In this document: piece after piece, positions 22,356 to 32,911 of the stretch
Layout of the letters: each line of letters starts with the position of its first letter
Numbering within the stretch: the stretch's first letter is position 1
Assembly (NCBI GenBank): GCA_022376925.1
Contig: JAIOJX010000026.1
Coordinates: 255,871,330 to 255,935,329 of the forward strand
DNA from: Tragulus kanchil
Lineage: Eukaryota > Chordata > Mammalia > Artiodactyla > Tragulidae
DNA length: 64,000 bases
Reading direction: 5' to 3'
Program-made: the position numbers and the translations under genes
The notes under the pieces: generated by a model
What the model was told of the DNA's origin: nothing
The model's input: only the letters and a program-made list of their open reading frames with translations
Database searches by the model: none

Positions 22356-23404
22356 CTGGTGCTTAGTCGTGTCTCTTTGTGATTCCATGAACTGCAGCAT
22401 GCCAGGCTCCCCTATCCTCCACTGTCTCCTGGAGTTTGCTCACACTCATGTCCATTGAGTCAGTAATGGTAGCTAACCATCTCATCCTCTGCTGCCCCCT
22501 TCTCCAGCATCAGGGTCTTTTCCAATGAGTCATCCCTTCACATCAAGAGGCCAAAGTATTGGAACTTCAGCTTCAACATCAGTCCTTCCAGTGAATATTG
22601 AGGGTTGATTTCCTTTAGGATTGACTGGTTTGCTCTTGTAGTCCAAAGGACTCTAGAGTCTTCTCCAGCACCATATTTTGAAAGCATCAATTCTTCAGTG
22701 GTCACCCTTCTTCATGGTCCAGCTCTCACATCCATACATGATTACTTGGAAAAGCATAGACCTTTGTTGGCCAAATGATGTCTCTGCTTTTTAAATATGC
22801 TGTCTATGTTTGTCATAACTTTCCTTCCAAAGAGCATCTTTTAATTTCATGATGGCAGTCACCATCCACAGTAATCTTGGAGTCCAAGAAAATAAAATTT
22901 GTCACTGCTTCCACTTTTTCCGCTTCTATTTGCCATGAAGTGATGGGACCAGATGTCATGATCCTTGTTTTTTCAAATGTTGACTTTTAAGCTACATGGT
23001 TTTTTTTTTATGTTTTTTTTTGGGGGAGTGGTGTGGGCTGGGGAGGGAGGGGGCAGGCAGGCCACTTCCACTGGTCTCTCATGTTATCTATTTTCATCTA
23101 TCTTTAGTTCTTTGGCCCGTGTGGGCCTCCCATCGCGGTGGTGTCTGTCGTTGCAGAGCACCGGCTCTGGGCACATGCGCTCCAGAGCTCCAGCTCAGTA
23201 ATTGGACACATTGGTCCAACTGCTCCACGGCACGTGGGATCCTCCCAGGCCAGGGATCGAACTGGCGCCCCTTGCACTGCAAGGTGGACTCTTTACCCAC
23301 TGCACCACCAGGGAAGCCCTTAAACTACGTTTTTAACTCTCCTTTTTCAGCCTTATCAAGAGGCCCTTTAATTCCTCTTTACTTTCTGTCATTGTTGTAT
23401 TAGC
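22356..23404 (-). mobile_element. BovB LINE 3' fragment (RTE clade), antisense, interrupted by a SINE
   Basis: The + strand shows the reverse complement of the BovB 3' region: CTCCTGGAGTTTGCTCACAC, CATCTCATCCTCTGCTGCCC, TGAATATTGAGGGTTGATTT, CTCTCACATCCATACATGAT, TTGCCATGAAGTGATGGGAC and TATCAAGAGGCCCTTTAATT. Minus-strand translation gives reverse-transcriptase C-terminal remnants such as FIFLDSKITVDGDCHHEIKR. The body runs 22356-22995 and resumes at 23329-23404. It is a 5'-truncated, frameshifted, dead copy. BovB arrived in ruminants by horizontal transfer, so it is a good clade marker. Confidence 0.92.
22987..23328 (-). mobile_element. tRNA-derived SINE nested inside BovB
   Basis: Reverse-oriented copy at 22996-23319: poly-T, GGGGAGGGAGGGGGCAGG tract, GGGCCTCCCATCGCGGTGG module, B box as GGGATCGAACT and head CCACCAGGGAAGCCC. 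The interrupted BovB sequence supplies the target repeat: TTAAGCTAC at 22987-22995 and TTAAACTAC at 23320-23328, with one mismatch. This SINE is therefore younger than the BovB insertion. Confidence 0.88.
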
Positions 23405-23526
23405 GTCAAAGTGCTGTGGTGGGTCACTGGCCTCACTTTCATCATCCAAGTCAGGTCCACTTCACCATCCACTTCAACCTCAGTATTTCTAGGGGATATG
23501 AGATTGTTATTCAGTTTAAAAAATGT

Positions 23527-23625
23527 AGGAGTGACTTCTCTGACAGACCAGTGGGACGTAGATTTGATTCCTGGTTGGAGCACTGAGGTCCTGCACGCTA
23601 TATGGCCAGAAAAAAAAAAAAAAAA
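23527..23625 (+). mobile_element. SINE2-like short tRNA-derived SINE
   Basis: GTGACTTCTCTGACAGACCA, TTGATTCCTGGTTGG and a closing GCTATATGGCCAG followed by 16 A residues follow the short ruminant SINE2 plan: tRNA head, B box, small body, poly(A). An internal part between the A box and B box appears deleted. Duplicate at 24647-24745. Confidence 0.6.
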
Positions 23626-23953
23626 GAATCATTATCTCACCCCATCTCTACAAACAGAGACTCGAAAGAGACCTTGTGAGCACTATATTGAGAGGAAACA
23701 GAAATCCTAAATGTAGCCACCATAACCCAAGAAGGTGATAAAAACCAGGGGAGGGAAGAGTAAATTAAAACACAGAAGTGACTCCTGTTATCCAATTTAT
23801 GGGGCTCAGTTTTGGGATATGGCTTAGTGCTTAGTAATTACCTGTACTATCACCTAATGGAACACAGAAGAATTCTTAGGACTTGAAAAGTCATGGATTT
23901 AGCCTGGTAACTGTCACACACACAGAGTTAGTAATGAAGCTTAAGAAAAGCTT

Positions 23954-24524
23954 GCATCTTTTAATTTCATGATGGCAGTCACCATCCACAGTAATCTTGG
24001 AGTCCAAGAAAATAAAATTTGTCACTGCTTCCACTTTTTCCGCTTCTATTTGCCATGAAGTGATGGGACCAGATGTCATGATCCTTGTTTTTTCAAATGT
24101 TGACTTTTAAGCTACATGGTTTTTTTTTTATGTTTTTTTTTGGGGGAGTGGTGTGGGCTGGGGAGGGAGGGGGCAGGCAGGCCACTTCCACTGGTCTCTC
24201 ATGTTATCTATTTTCATCTATCTTTAGTTCTTTGGCCCGTGTGGGCCTCCCATCGCGGTGGTGTCTGTCGTTGCAGAGCACCGGCTCTGGGCACATGCGC
24301 TCCAGAGCTCCAGCTCAGTAATTGGACACATTGGTCCAACTGCTCCACGGCACGTGGGATCCTCCCAGGCCAGGGATCGAACTGGCGCCCCTTGCACTGC
24401 AAGGTGGACTCTTTACCCACTGCACCACCAGGGAAGCCCTTAAACTACGTTTTTAACTCTCCTTTTTCAGCCTTATCAAGAGGCCCTTTAATTCCTCTTT
24501 ACTTTCTGTCATTGTTGTATTAGC
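23954..24524 (-). mobile_element. BovB plus nested SINE, duplicate copy
   Basis: Repeats 22834-23404 at +1120 bp: BovB 23954-24115, SINE 24116-24439, BovB 24449-24524. The left end is the duplication edge. Not a second BovB insertion. Confidence 0.88.
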
Positions 24525-24646
24525 GTCAAAGTGCTGTGGTGGGTCACTGGCCTCACTTTCATCATCCAAGTCAGGTCCACTTCACCATCCACTTCAACCT
24601 CAGTATTTCTAGGGGATATGAGATTGTTATTCAGTTTAAAAAATGT

Positions 24647-24745
24647 AGGAGTGACTTCTCTGACAGACCAGTGGGACGTAGATTTGATTCCTGGTTGGAG
24701 CACTGAGGTCCTGCACGCTATATGGCCAGAAAAAAAAAAAAAAAA
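24647..24745 (+). mobile_element. SINE2-like SINE, duplicate copy
   Basis: Identical to 23527-23625, inside direct duplication 7. Confidence 0.6.
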
Positions 24746-25472
24746 GAATCATTATCTCACCCCATCTCTACAAACAGAGACTCGAAAGAGACCTTGTGAG
24801 CACTATATTGAGAGGAAACAGAAATCCTAAATGTAGCCACCATAACCCAAGAAGGTGATAAAAACCAGGGGAGGGAAGAGTAAATTAAAACACAGAAGTG
24901 ACTCCTGTTATCCAATTTATGGGGCTCAGTTTTGGGATATGGCTTAGTGCTTAGTAATTACCTGTACTATCACCTAATGGAACACAGAAGAATTCTTAGG
25001 ACTTGAAAAGTCATGGATTTAGCCTGGTAACTGTCACACACACAGAGTTAGTAATGAAGCTTAAGAAAAGGAGGAGCTTGCCCAAACTTGCCCACACCAT
25101 AAGAATTAGAATTCAATTATCTTGATTCTATTTGGCAACTTTGAAGATACTCAAGGCCACACTCAGCTGTAGTGATGGGATCCTAAAAGTACAATTCACC
25201 CATGTTGAATAATCAGCTAGAAAAATATGATCTTTGATACACAACTTTTGGAAGTATATTTCTCTGGTTTATTGCTGATAACTCCAAGTTTTTAATCTGG
25301 ATTTAAAAGAAACCAATCAGTCAAATGTTCAGAGTTTGAATTTAGAATTTACCTGACCAGTACATAGAAAGCATATAAAGTATGAGGAGCTTTGTTTTAC
25401 AATGTGAAAGAAACCACTAGTATTTGAAATATATTTATTAAATAAAATACATTTTTAAAAATTACTTTTTAA

Positions 25473-25760
25473 AAAAGTGAAAGGTGGGCTTCCCTGGTGG
25501 TCCAGTGAGTAAGGACACCACCTTGCAGTGTAAGGAGCACCAGTTCAATCCCTGGCTTGGCAAGAGCCCATGTGCTGTGGATTGGCTGGGCCAATGTGTC
25601 CAACTACCGAGCCGGAGCTCTGGAGCACATACGCCCATAGCAGGTGCTCTGCAACAAGAGAGGCCACTGTGATGGGAGGCCCACACAGGCCAAAAGAACA
25701 AAGATGGAAATAAATGAAAGACCAATAGAAGTGCTGCACCCCCCACAAAAGTGAAAAGTG
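25473..25760 (+). mobile_element. tRNA-derived SINE with near-perfect target-site duplication
   Basis: The element at 25487-25746 has head GGCTTCCCTGGTGGTCCAGT, B box AGTTCAATCCC (one change from consensus), TGGGAGGCCCACACAGGCC and a short C-rich end, without a long A tail. Flanks are AAAAGTGAAAGGTG at 25473-25486 and AAAAGTGAAAAGTG at 25747-25760, 13 of 14 matching. More diverged than the 50401 and 55624 copies. Confidence 0.85.
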
Positions 25761-26959
25761 CTAAAATAGTAGTATTTCAGTCTGAACATTTTGTGCTAAA
25801 CTAAGTCTTCAGGATCATCTAGGAGCAGTGAGAACTGGAGGCAGGACAGGGCAGTGGGCTAGTTTCTATTTCGTAACTTGATTTACTTTTGTTCTAAAGA
25901 CCTACTCCTTAGATCTCTGGCTAAAATTTACGTCCTCCCTAACCCCATTCTCCTGACTGTGAACCACCTGCTGCTCAAGGATTTCTTTCTTTTTTTCTCT
26001 TTACTTTGAAGGAAAAAGACAAGTTTCTATTACATACTCATCTCCAGAAAGGGTGAGATCTGTTTCCACTGTGAGATCTGTTTCCACTGTTTCCACTGTT
26101 TCCTAGTTTCATAGGCCTTCCTATCTGCAAAATGTGGGAACACATTAGCAACTGTTTGTCATTTACCTATTCGAAAGACTATAAAGTTTCTGGGTGCAAA
26201 GAGGTGAAAAGACAGACAAGGTCACTGCTTATAGCAAAACTATCTATCAAGTTCAAGTACCAAATAGCAGAACTAGGTAGAAAGCACATATCTAAATAAA
26301 TAAATTTCCAATGTTTATATTTGCTATTAAACAAACAAAATCAGATGTTGTAGTTGGAGGTCTCTGGCCATGGAGGAAGCAACATTAAATCCAGGGACCA
26401 TTGAATCTAGAGAAATTCTCCCTAAGGTAGTGACACTCGTCCTGAGACCTTTATGGCAAGGACACAACCAGGTGAAAATATGAAGAAAACATATTCTAGA
26501 CCCTGGAACAGGAATAAACTTGGTCTGCACAAACAAACAGGAAGGAGACCTCCTGTCTGTCTGGAATTTGAAGGGCAGGGGATGAAGATACAGTCAGAAT
26601 GGAATGGTGTGGTGCTCTGTCGGTTGTGTGTGAAGGTTGCTGAGGGAACTGTCTATGTCCTGAAATCACACTTTTCCCTGGTGGTCTGTCTTCCCCAAAG
26701 GTGTTTCCACTACTACTAGCAAACATTGACAATATTACTATTGTCAGTGATTCATTAGGGTCTATAAGTTTCCTCATCATGTTGGTTCTTCTTAAAGGGC
26801 CACCTTGTTTCATAAAAAAGCAGAGATTCATTTTTTAATTGACTTTCTACTAAAGTCACTGATACTGGGGAGAAATGATTGGTTTCTGACTAAAGTATTA
26901 ATTTCTTGAGAATTAATTTACTGAAAAAGCCAACAAAAGAGTGGTTTACTTTATGTATG
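25761..26959. other. Single-copy non-coding sequence with a small minisatellite
   Basis: No gene recognised. At 26053-26103 an 18-base unit (GTGAGATCTGTTTCCACT) occurs twice and is followed by repeats of TGTTTCCAC. Open frames here stay below about 110 codons and show no domain. Confidence 0.55.
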
Positions 26960-27232
26960 TAGTCAGACCCTACCAAATACCTACTGTATCTAAGACACTA
27001 TGAGCAATATGACTACATATGACTTACAACTAACTTAAACCTCCAAACTATGCTGTGGGGTAGGAAGTACTATTATCTCACATTTCATGTGTAAGGAAGC
27101 TGACTCAGAAAGAATGTATGAAAACTGACCAAAGTTGCACAGTTAGTACGTGGCTGAGCTGGGATTCAAACCAGGTAATTTAACTTTAGTATTTGTGCCC
27201 TAAATCTGTCACAGTCCACTACCTCTAAAATA
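26960..27232 (+). mobile_element. MIR SINE
   Basis: A long MIR match: AATACCTACTGTATCTAAGA, TTAAACCTCCAAACTATG, AGTACTATTATCTCACATTT, CAAAGTTGCACAGTTAGTAC, GTGGCTGAGCTGGGATTCAA and ACCAGGTAATTTAACT follow the consensus order from the tRNA-related head through the conserved core. The core half recurs at 28192-28382 through duplication 8. Confidence 0.75.
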
Positions 27233-27850
27233 AATTATAATGGACAGATTATCTTTAGAAGAATTGGCATGTGAGTCAATTCATTTGAAAGGAAGGTATT
27301 TGCAAAATGCTGCTTTGATTTTCTAAAGAATGAGAGAGCAGCATTGTCTCCTGTTGGATAAAAAGCACTTGCCTATAGTAAAGCGTTGTCGCTTAATGCT
27401 GGAAATTTAGCAGAGTGTCAGTGCAATAAAAGTAAATTTTTTGACCTAAAATTTTCTATTACATCTTTTATTAGAAAAGATATTTCCATAACAAACCAAA
27501 TCAGGAGTGAATAGATAGTAGCTTTTAGCAAAGAAATAACTTTGTATCATTTTAACTGTTTTATTAAGACTTTTATTTCAAAAATTCACCTTCTGTAAAC
27601 AACGGGAAGAAATGCTTACCCTCAGTAATTTATGGTTAGCAAAGATGCTCCTGTCTTTGTTGGTCAGTGACCAGTAATTATGAAAGAAGGAAGATGAGCT
27701 GTCAAACCATGGTGGCATGACCTTGACTTGATCATTCTCCCTCTTATGAACATGATATGGACTCTGTATAACCACAGATCAGAAGATGTAACGCTGCACC
27801 AATGAGTATTTGTTAGATCATACATTGTAGAAGTCATTTTTGAAGTGAGT

Positions 27851-27920
27851 AGAGTTAAGTAGTGAAGTATTAATTAGAGATCAATAGAGTTAAGTAGTGA
27901 AATATTAATTAGAGACCAAT
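27851..27920. repeat. 35-bp tandem repeat, two units
   Basis: 27851-27885 and 27886-27920 both read AGAGTTAAGTAGTGAA(G/A)T then ATTAATTAGAGA(T/C)CAAT, differing at two positions. Unlike the 1.1-kb duplications this looks like an ordinary local tandem duplication. It is copied at 29001-29070 by duplication 8. Confidence 0.85.
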
Positions 27921-28191
27921 AGAATGAAATCATACTGTTCAAGCTTGCCAACGACATTACCTGTGTATCAAAAAGAGGTGTCTGTGACCAGCATGCTAGT
28001 ATTGCATGCCAATAATCTGAGCAGGTGGCCAGTAGAGACTTTTGCTAGGAGCCAGATCTTTCTCCCTGTGACTAGCCTGGTAAGTTCCAGGCACTCATTT
28101 CTCCCTGAATTAGAAATTATTTCACTTCAAATTGCCAGGATACCTGTTTATAAAGCCAAGGAAGTGTTTTAGCAGTTCTTCAGCCCTATAC

Positions 28192-28382
28192 CAAACTAAT
28201 TTGCTGTGGGTAGGAAGTACTATTATCTCACATTTCATGTGTAAGGAAGCTGACTCAGAAAGAATGTATGAAAACTGACCAAAGTTGCACAGTTAGTACG
28301 TGGCTGAGCTGGGATTCAAACCAGGTAATTTAACTTTAGTATTTGTGCCCTAAATCTGTCACAGTCCACTACCTCTAAAATA
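28192..28382 (+). mobile_element. MIR SINE, duplicate copy of the 3' half
   Basis: Repeats the core and 3' half of the MIR at 26960-27232. The left end is the duplication 8 edge. Confidence 0.7.
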
Positions 28383-29330
28383 AATTATAATGGACAGATT
28401 ATCTTTAGAAGAATTGGCATGTGAGTCAATTCATTTGAAAGGAAGGTATTTGCAAAATGCTGCTTTGATTTTCTAAAGAATGAGAGAGCAGCATTGTCTC
28501 CTGTTGGATAAAAAGCACTTGCCTATAGTAAAGCGTTGTCGCTTAATGCTGGAAATTTAGCAGAGTGTCAGTGCAATAAAAGTAAATTTTTTGACCTAAA
28601 ATTTTCTATTACATCTTTTATTAGAAAAGATATTTCCATAACAAACCAAATCAGGAGTGAATAGATAGTAGCTTTTAGCAAAGAAATAACTTTGTATCAT
28701 TTTAACTGTTTTATTAAGACTTTTATTTCAAAAATTCACCTTCTGTAAACAACGGGAAGAAATGCTTACCCTCAGTAATTTATGGTTAGCAAAGATGCTC
28801 CTGTCTTTGTTGGTCAGTGACCAGTAATTATGAAAGAAGGAAGATGAGCTGTCAAACCATGGTGGCATGACCTTGACTTGATCATTCTCCCTCTTATGAA
28901 CATGATATGGACTCTGTATAACCACAGATCAGAAGATGTAACGCTGCACCAATGAGTATTTGTTAGATCATACATTGTAGAAGTCATTTTTGAAGTGAGT
29001 AGAGTTAAGTAGTGAAGTATTAATTAGAGATCAATAGAGTTAAGTAGTGAAATATTAATTAGAGACCAATAGAATGAAATCATACTGTTCAAGCTTGCCA
29101 ACGACATTACCTGTGTATCAAAAAGAGGTGTCTGTGACCAGCATGCTAGTATTGCATGCCAATAATCTGAGCAGGTGGCCAGTAGAGACTTTTGCTAGGA
29201 GCCAGATCTTTCTCCCTGTGACTAGCCTGGTAAGTTCCAGGCACTCATTTCTCCCTGAATTAGAAATTATTTCACTTCAAATTGCCAGGATACCTGTTTA
29301 TAAAGCCAAGGAAGTGTTTTAGCAGTTCTT

Positions 29331-30705
29331 TCACAAGCTGAGAATGACTGACTGTGTTCAGAATTTTTAAATCTGTTTAATTAAACGAAAAAATATCTAC
29401 TTTATGGGATACATTTAAAATATCTGTTCGGTGCCGTCTTTCTTCTTTACAAACAGGATAATTGAAAGCATTGTTTTGGTAGAATCTTCTCAGAAGACCA
29501 CATAATCACTATTTAAATTAGCCCTACTTCATTTCACATTTGCTTATTTTACTGCTAAGTTTTCCAGAACTGTATTTTTTTTTTTTACAATTAGAACATC
29601 TGAATTTTAATTACATTACCATCAAGAAGCTCATTAAAGTCACTTAATTGGCAACATTTCAAAAAAAAACCTTAGCTGAGTTTAATATATTTTAAAGAGT
29701 TACTGTCAAAGTATAATTTCACCATTACAAACAGCTTGGCAACAACATTTGCATAAAGATCTGTCAGTTTCTGAAAAATGCTCAAATGTTGGGAAAATCA
29801 GATTCGTTAAGTCGCCTTTACTGAAACAGTTTAGAAATGGAGAACTTGTCACATACATTCAAGTTCGTAACCTATTCAGGACACAAAATACTGCCATGCA
29901 CAGCATAGGTACTCAAGAAATGTTTCTTGAAGGAAATACATCATGCAAGTTATACTTTGGAGAAGATTTGAAAAGAAGTTAAACACTCAGTAAAAGTTTC
30001 CTCATTTGTATCAAATTTAACAAGATGCTTTTTTCTTACTGCTTCTTTTTCATTCACGCTGATAAATATTTGGTGGTCACTTAAAATGTTGAAACCTTTG
30101 AAAATAGCTCTAAAGGGTCAGCATTGCAGGATTAAAATTTGAGACCGTCTTGAAATGGCATCTTTTTTTCTTTGGTTTTCCCCTAAACATCTTCAAGAAT
30201 CCCACCCCAGGGTCCTGATTTCCTTTGAACTTGCATTGTAGTTACTCACATTCATTGCTTATCTTTACAAACTTTAAGCACTGCCTACAGATACGCATAC
30301 TGTTTAACATATATGTCTTTTTTGGGAGAGGGTCACCTAAATCAGGGGCTTGTGATTGCATTTATTGAATGAATGGATGAAAATCTTGCATTTGCAATAT
30401 ATGAACATGATTATCTTCTGCAGTGTGAATGAAGATGGTGGGACATTCTCCTTTACAAATTTCATCTGCAAGAATAAAGTGTGGCAAAGGATAGTTATTT
30501 TTCTGATTCACTTCCCAGAAATGGGAAAGGTAAGACATTTCATCATCCCTTTTAGTTTGGTATTTTCTACTAAAATCTTTGTACTTTATGTACATCTTAT
30601 CTTCCAAACCCAAAGAAAAATCTAGTATATCTGTACAAAATGTGAATGTTAGAAAAAAACAATTACAAAACACATCTGCCACTCTAGTTGCTGTCTTGCT
30701 TGGCA
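29331..30705. other. Single-copy AT-rich sequence, nothing recognised
   Basis: I see no gene, RNA or recent transposon. Open frames of up to about 114 codons near 30356-30706 overlap on both strands and show no family motif. Confidence 0.5.
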
Positions 30706-30719
30706 CTATATTCTAAAAT

Positions 30720-30775
30720 CTTTGCACAGCGTCAGGTATACAGTCAGACTCAATAAATATTTGTTGAATGGATAG
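30720..30775 (+). mobile_element. L2/MIR-type 3' end
   Basis: TCAATAAATATTTGTTGAAT preceded by an eroded GTCAGGTATACAGTCAGA matches the common 3' end of L2 and related elements (gcacATAGTAGGTGCTCAATAAATATTTGTTGAATG). Only the last 55 bases are recognisable. Confidence 0.55.
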
Positions 30776-31146
30776 TTAAATACATAAGCACCCACAGTCC
30801 TGAGGAGTGCCTGGATGATTCTGCCTAAGGGATCAGGGGAGACTGTATCAACAGTGATGTAGAAAGCCTGAGTCTCCGATGAACACAGAGTCATTCAATC
30901 ATTCACCGACTGGTGAGCTTCTACCATATGCTGTGTACCAAGTTATGGTCTGTGAAGAGTCCTCTAGAATAGTACCACTGAGTAGCACTTTGTGTGATGA
31001 TGAAGATGTTCTGCATCGAATATTCACAATATTATTTTACAGACCATGGGGAATTCCTGGAGGTTTCTACTTAGGAAAATGGCAGAATCTGTCTTATAGA
31101 GATTACCTCTGCAGTAGTAGGATCTAAGGTTTGAGGCTGGAGACCA

Positions 31147-31170
31147 CTTTTTTTTTTTTTTTTTTTTTTT
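31147..31170. repeat. Poly(T) run
   Basis: About 24 consecutive T residues, possibly the tail of a decayed reverse-oriented retrocopy. I cannot identify a body next to it. Confidence 0.6.
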
Positions 31171-31218
31171 AATGCCAGCTTTGTATATTCCACAAAGACA
31201 GAAAATAAGTTGGGGTAT

Positions 31219-31492
31219 CAAGACTTTTTGGCCTCTTTTATTGGTTAATTTTAAAAATTTTCATCCATCTCTATTTTTTGGCTTGTGTGAGTCTCCCATT
31301 ACAGTGATGTCTTTCGCTGCAGAGCACCGGCTCTGGACGCATGCACTCCAGAGCACTGGCTCCTAATTGAACACACCAGTCCAGCCTCTCCGTGACACAT
31401 GGGATCTTCCTGGACCAGGGATAAAACTGGTGCTCCCTGCCCTGAAAGGCAGACTCTCTACCCACTGGACCACCAGGGAACCCCAAGACTTT
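31219..31492 (-). mobile_element. tRNA-derived SINE, reverse, with short target-site duplication
   Basis: Element 31229-31483 reads in reverse: TTTTCATCCATCTCTATTTT, GTGTGAGTCTCCCATTACAG, CAGAGCACCGGCTCTGGACG, CACATGGGATCTTCCTGG, and head CCACTGGACCACCAGGGAAC. CAAGACTTT occurs at 31220-31227 and at 31484-31492, allowing a base for alignment. This is one of the more diverged copies of the family. Confidence 0.78.
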
Positions 31493-32911
31493 ATTATTAA
31501 TAATTGCCCTGCAATTCTTTGATAGAGTGACAGGCAATGACTGCTGGCTAGTTTCCATTTTCTGGGTCAAGACAGTGAATGGGGAGTAAATTATGCAGAC
31601 ATATCCTGGGTTTGCTTTTCAGATTGTTCCATGTGGAATCAAAAAGGAGAGTAGTAGCTTCCGTCTGAGCCTCAGGGCAGCAGCTGTTGCACAAACAAAC
31701 AGAGAAGGCGCTATGGCCAGTCAGGATCTGTGAGGGTGTGCCTGGGCTTCCTAACCTCCACAACATATCCTTTCTGACAGGTGAAGTGGGAGTCTTTGAC
31801 CTGAATGGGAGCATGATTTCAAGTCAGAGGGGAAACAGTGCTCAATGGAGAAAGGCCTGAAAACTCTAGAAGAGTCTATGGTGTATGATTTTTGAGGCCC
31901 CTTGCTGATGTAAGCTTCTATGCTTGGTCTGAGTCTCCTGGTTACACAGCATGACAGAAGGCGTGAGGGTCTCCTAGTTGCCACTGGGAAGGATCATGTC
32001 AAAGATGGGAAGAAGTCACCCAGGGTAATCCAACACTGGGAACCACGTCATTGGAATGTCCCCTTGGCTTCATGGATACTTTCAGCATTCATATAAGAGA
32101 CATCTTCTGGTGACCTGGTGTAGATCTTTTTAGTTCTGTGATCATAACAGAGATGGCACACTGCCTGTGATTCTAACTGACAGAGATGGTTACTGGCAGA
32201 GTGCTGCCTCTGGGATTGTAGACATTATGGCTCTTCTTCTTCTTTTTTTTCTTTTTCAAAATAAACTCCATAACATAGAAACTAAAACCCCAGAATAATC
32301 TCATGGATCTAACATTTTCCTTCTCTAGCTATTGATGTCCATTTTATTTAATTTTTTGGTCTTATTTAGTTCGCGTGGCGTAGCAATCTGAAAACAGTTA
32401 CCATTACTCATTCTAAAAAGGGATTTAAAATAGGAACATTTCCAAATTTGAAGCATTTCTTAAAAGAAGCCCGGATTCAGAATTCTGACTTTATCAAATG
32501 CTTTTGGCAATGAACGATCTTCTGGGAGAAATGTAACAAGCATCTCTCAGAGGGACAGCCCAGAGAGCAAACGTCGGGGTGCCACTACAAAACGTACCAC
32601 TAATGTGACCTCTGAACAATGCTTTTGCACACTCTGAGCTATTTGTTCCAACATTTGGAATCCAATTTACAAAGATCCGAAGCTGCTTCTAGATTCTTGT
32701 CCTCCATGACCACCCTAATATTATCCAAGCACTTGCCTAGCCCAAGCAATTCTTTCTCTGATAGAAATTAGAACCTGAAATGAATGCACGCAGAGAAAAT
32801 AACAGCATTTTAACTTCTGATTTTATTTCTTCCCCTCAAATGAACAGGTGATAAAACACCGTTTGTGTCAGAAGCAAAAGGCAGGGCCCCCTTTTCTCCT
32901 CTTTCACAGAG
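31493..32911. other. Single-copy non-coding sequence, nothing recognised
   Basis: No convincing exon, RNA or transposon. Open frames are below 90 codons with no recognisable domain. Confidence 0.5.

Larger units (their letters stand above)
20261..22441. repeat. Direct duplication 6 (20261-21357 and 21354-22441)
   Basis: Head-to-tail copies share a 4-bp junction overlap (GCTC). Spacing falls from 1093 to 1084 bp. Nearly all of the change is in homopolymers inside the SINE tail: C7A6 becomes C4A5, A13 becomes A9, and A6 becomes A5 before TTATATATATAC. One C run gains a base near 22411. Substitutions are almost absent. Confidence 0.95.
22834..25070. repeat. Direct duplication 7 (22834-23950 and 23954-25070)
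   Basis: A 1117-bp segment is repeated at exactly 1120 bp. I see no length difference and a 3-bp filler (CTT). It includes part of the BovB, the nested SINE and a SINE2-like fragment. The second BovB piece starts abruptly at the junction. Confidence 0.95.
27051..29330. repeat. Direct duplication 8 (27051-28180 and 28202-29330)
   Basis: About 1130 bp repeated at 1150 bp. Copy 2 has one G fewer in its first G run. The junction 28181-28201 (CAGCCCTATACCAAACTAAT) is an imperfect version of the sequence before copy 1 (TAAACCTCCAAACTAT), again suggesting an error-rich bridging read. Confidence 0.95.

Noticed and set aside
22356..23404. BovB as an active retrotransposon with a usable reverse transcriptase.
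   Set aside because: Only the 3' part is present, the frame is broken and a SINE interrupts it.
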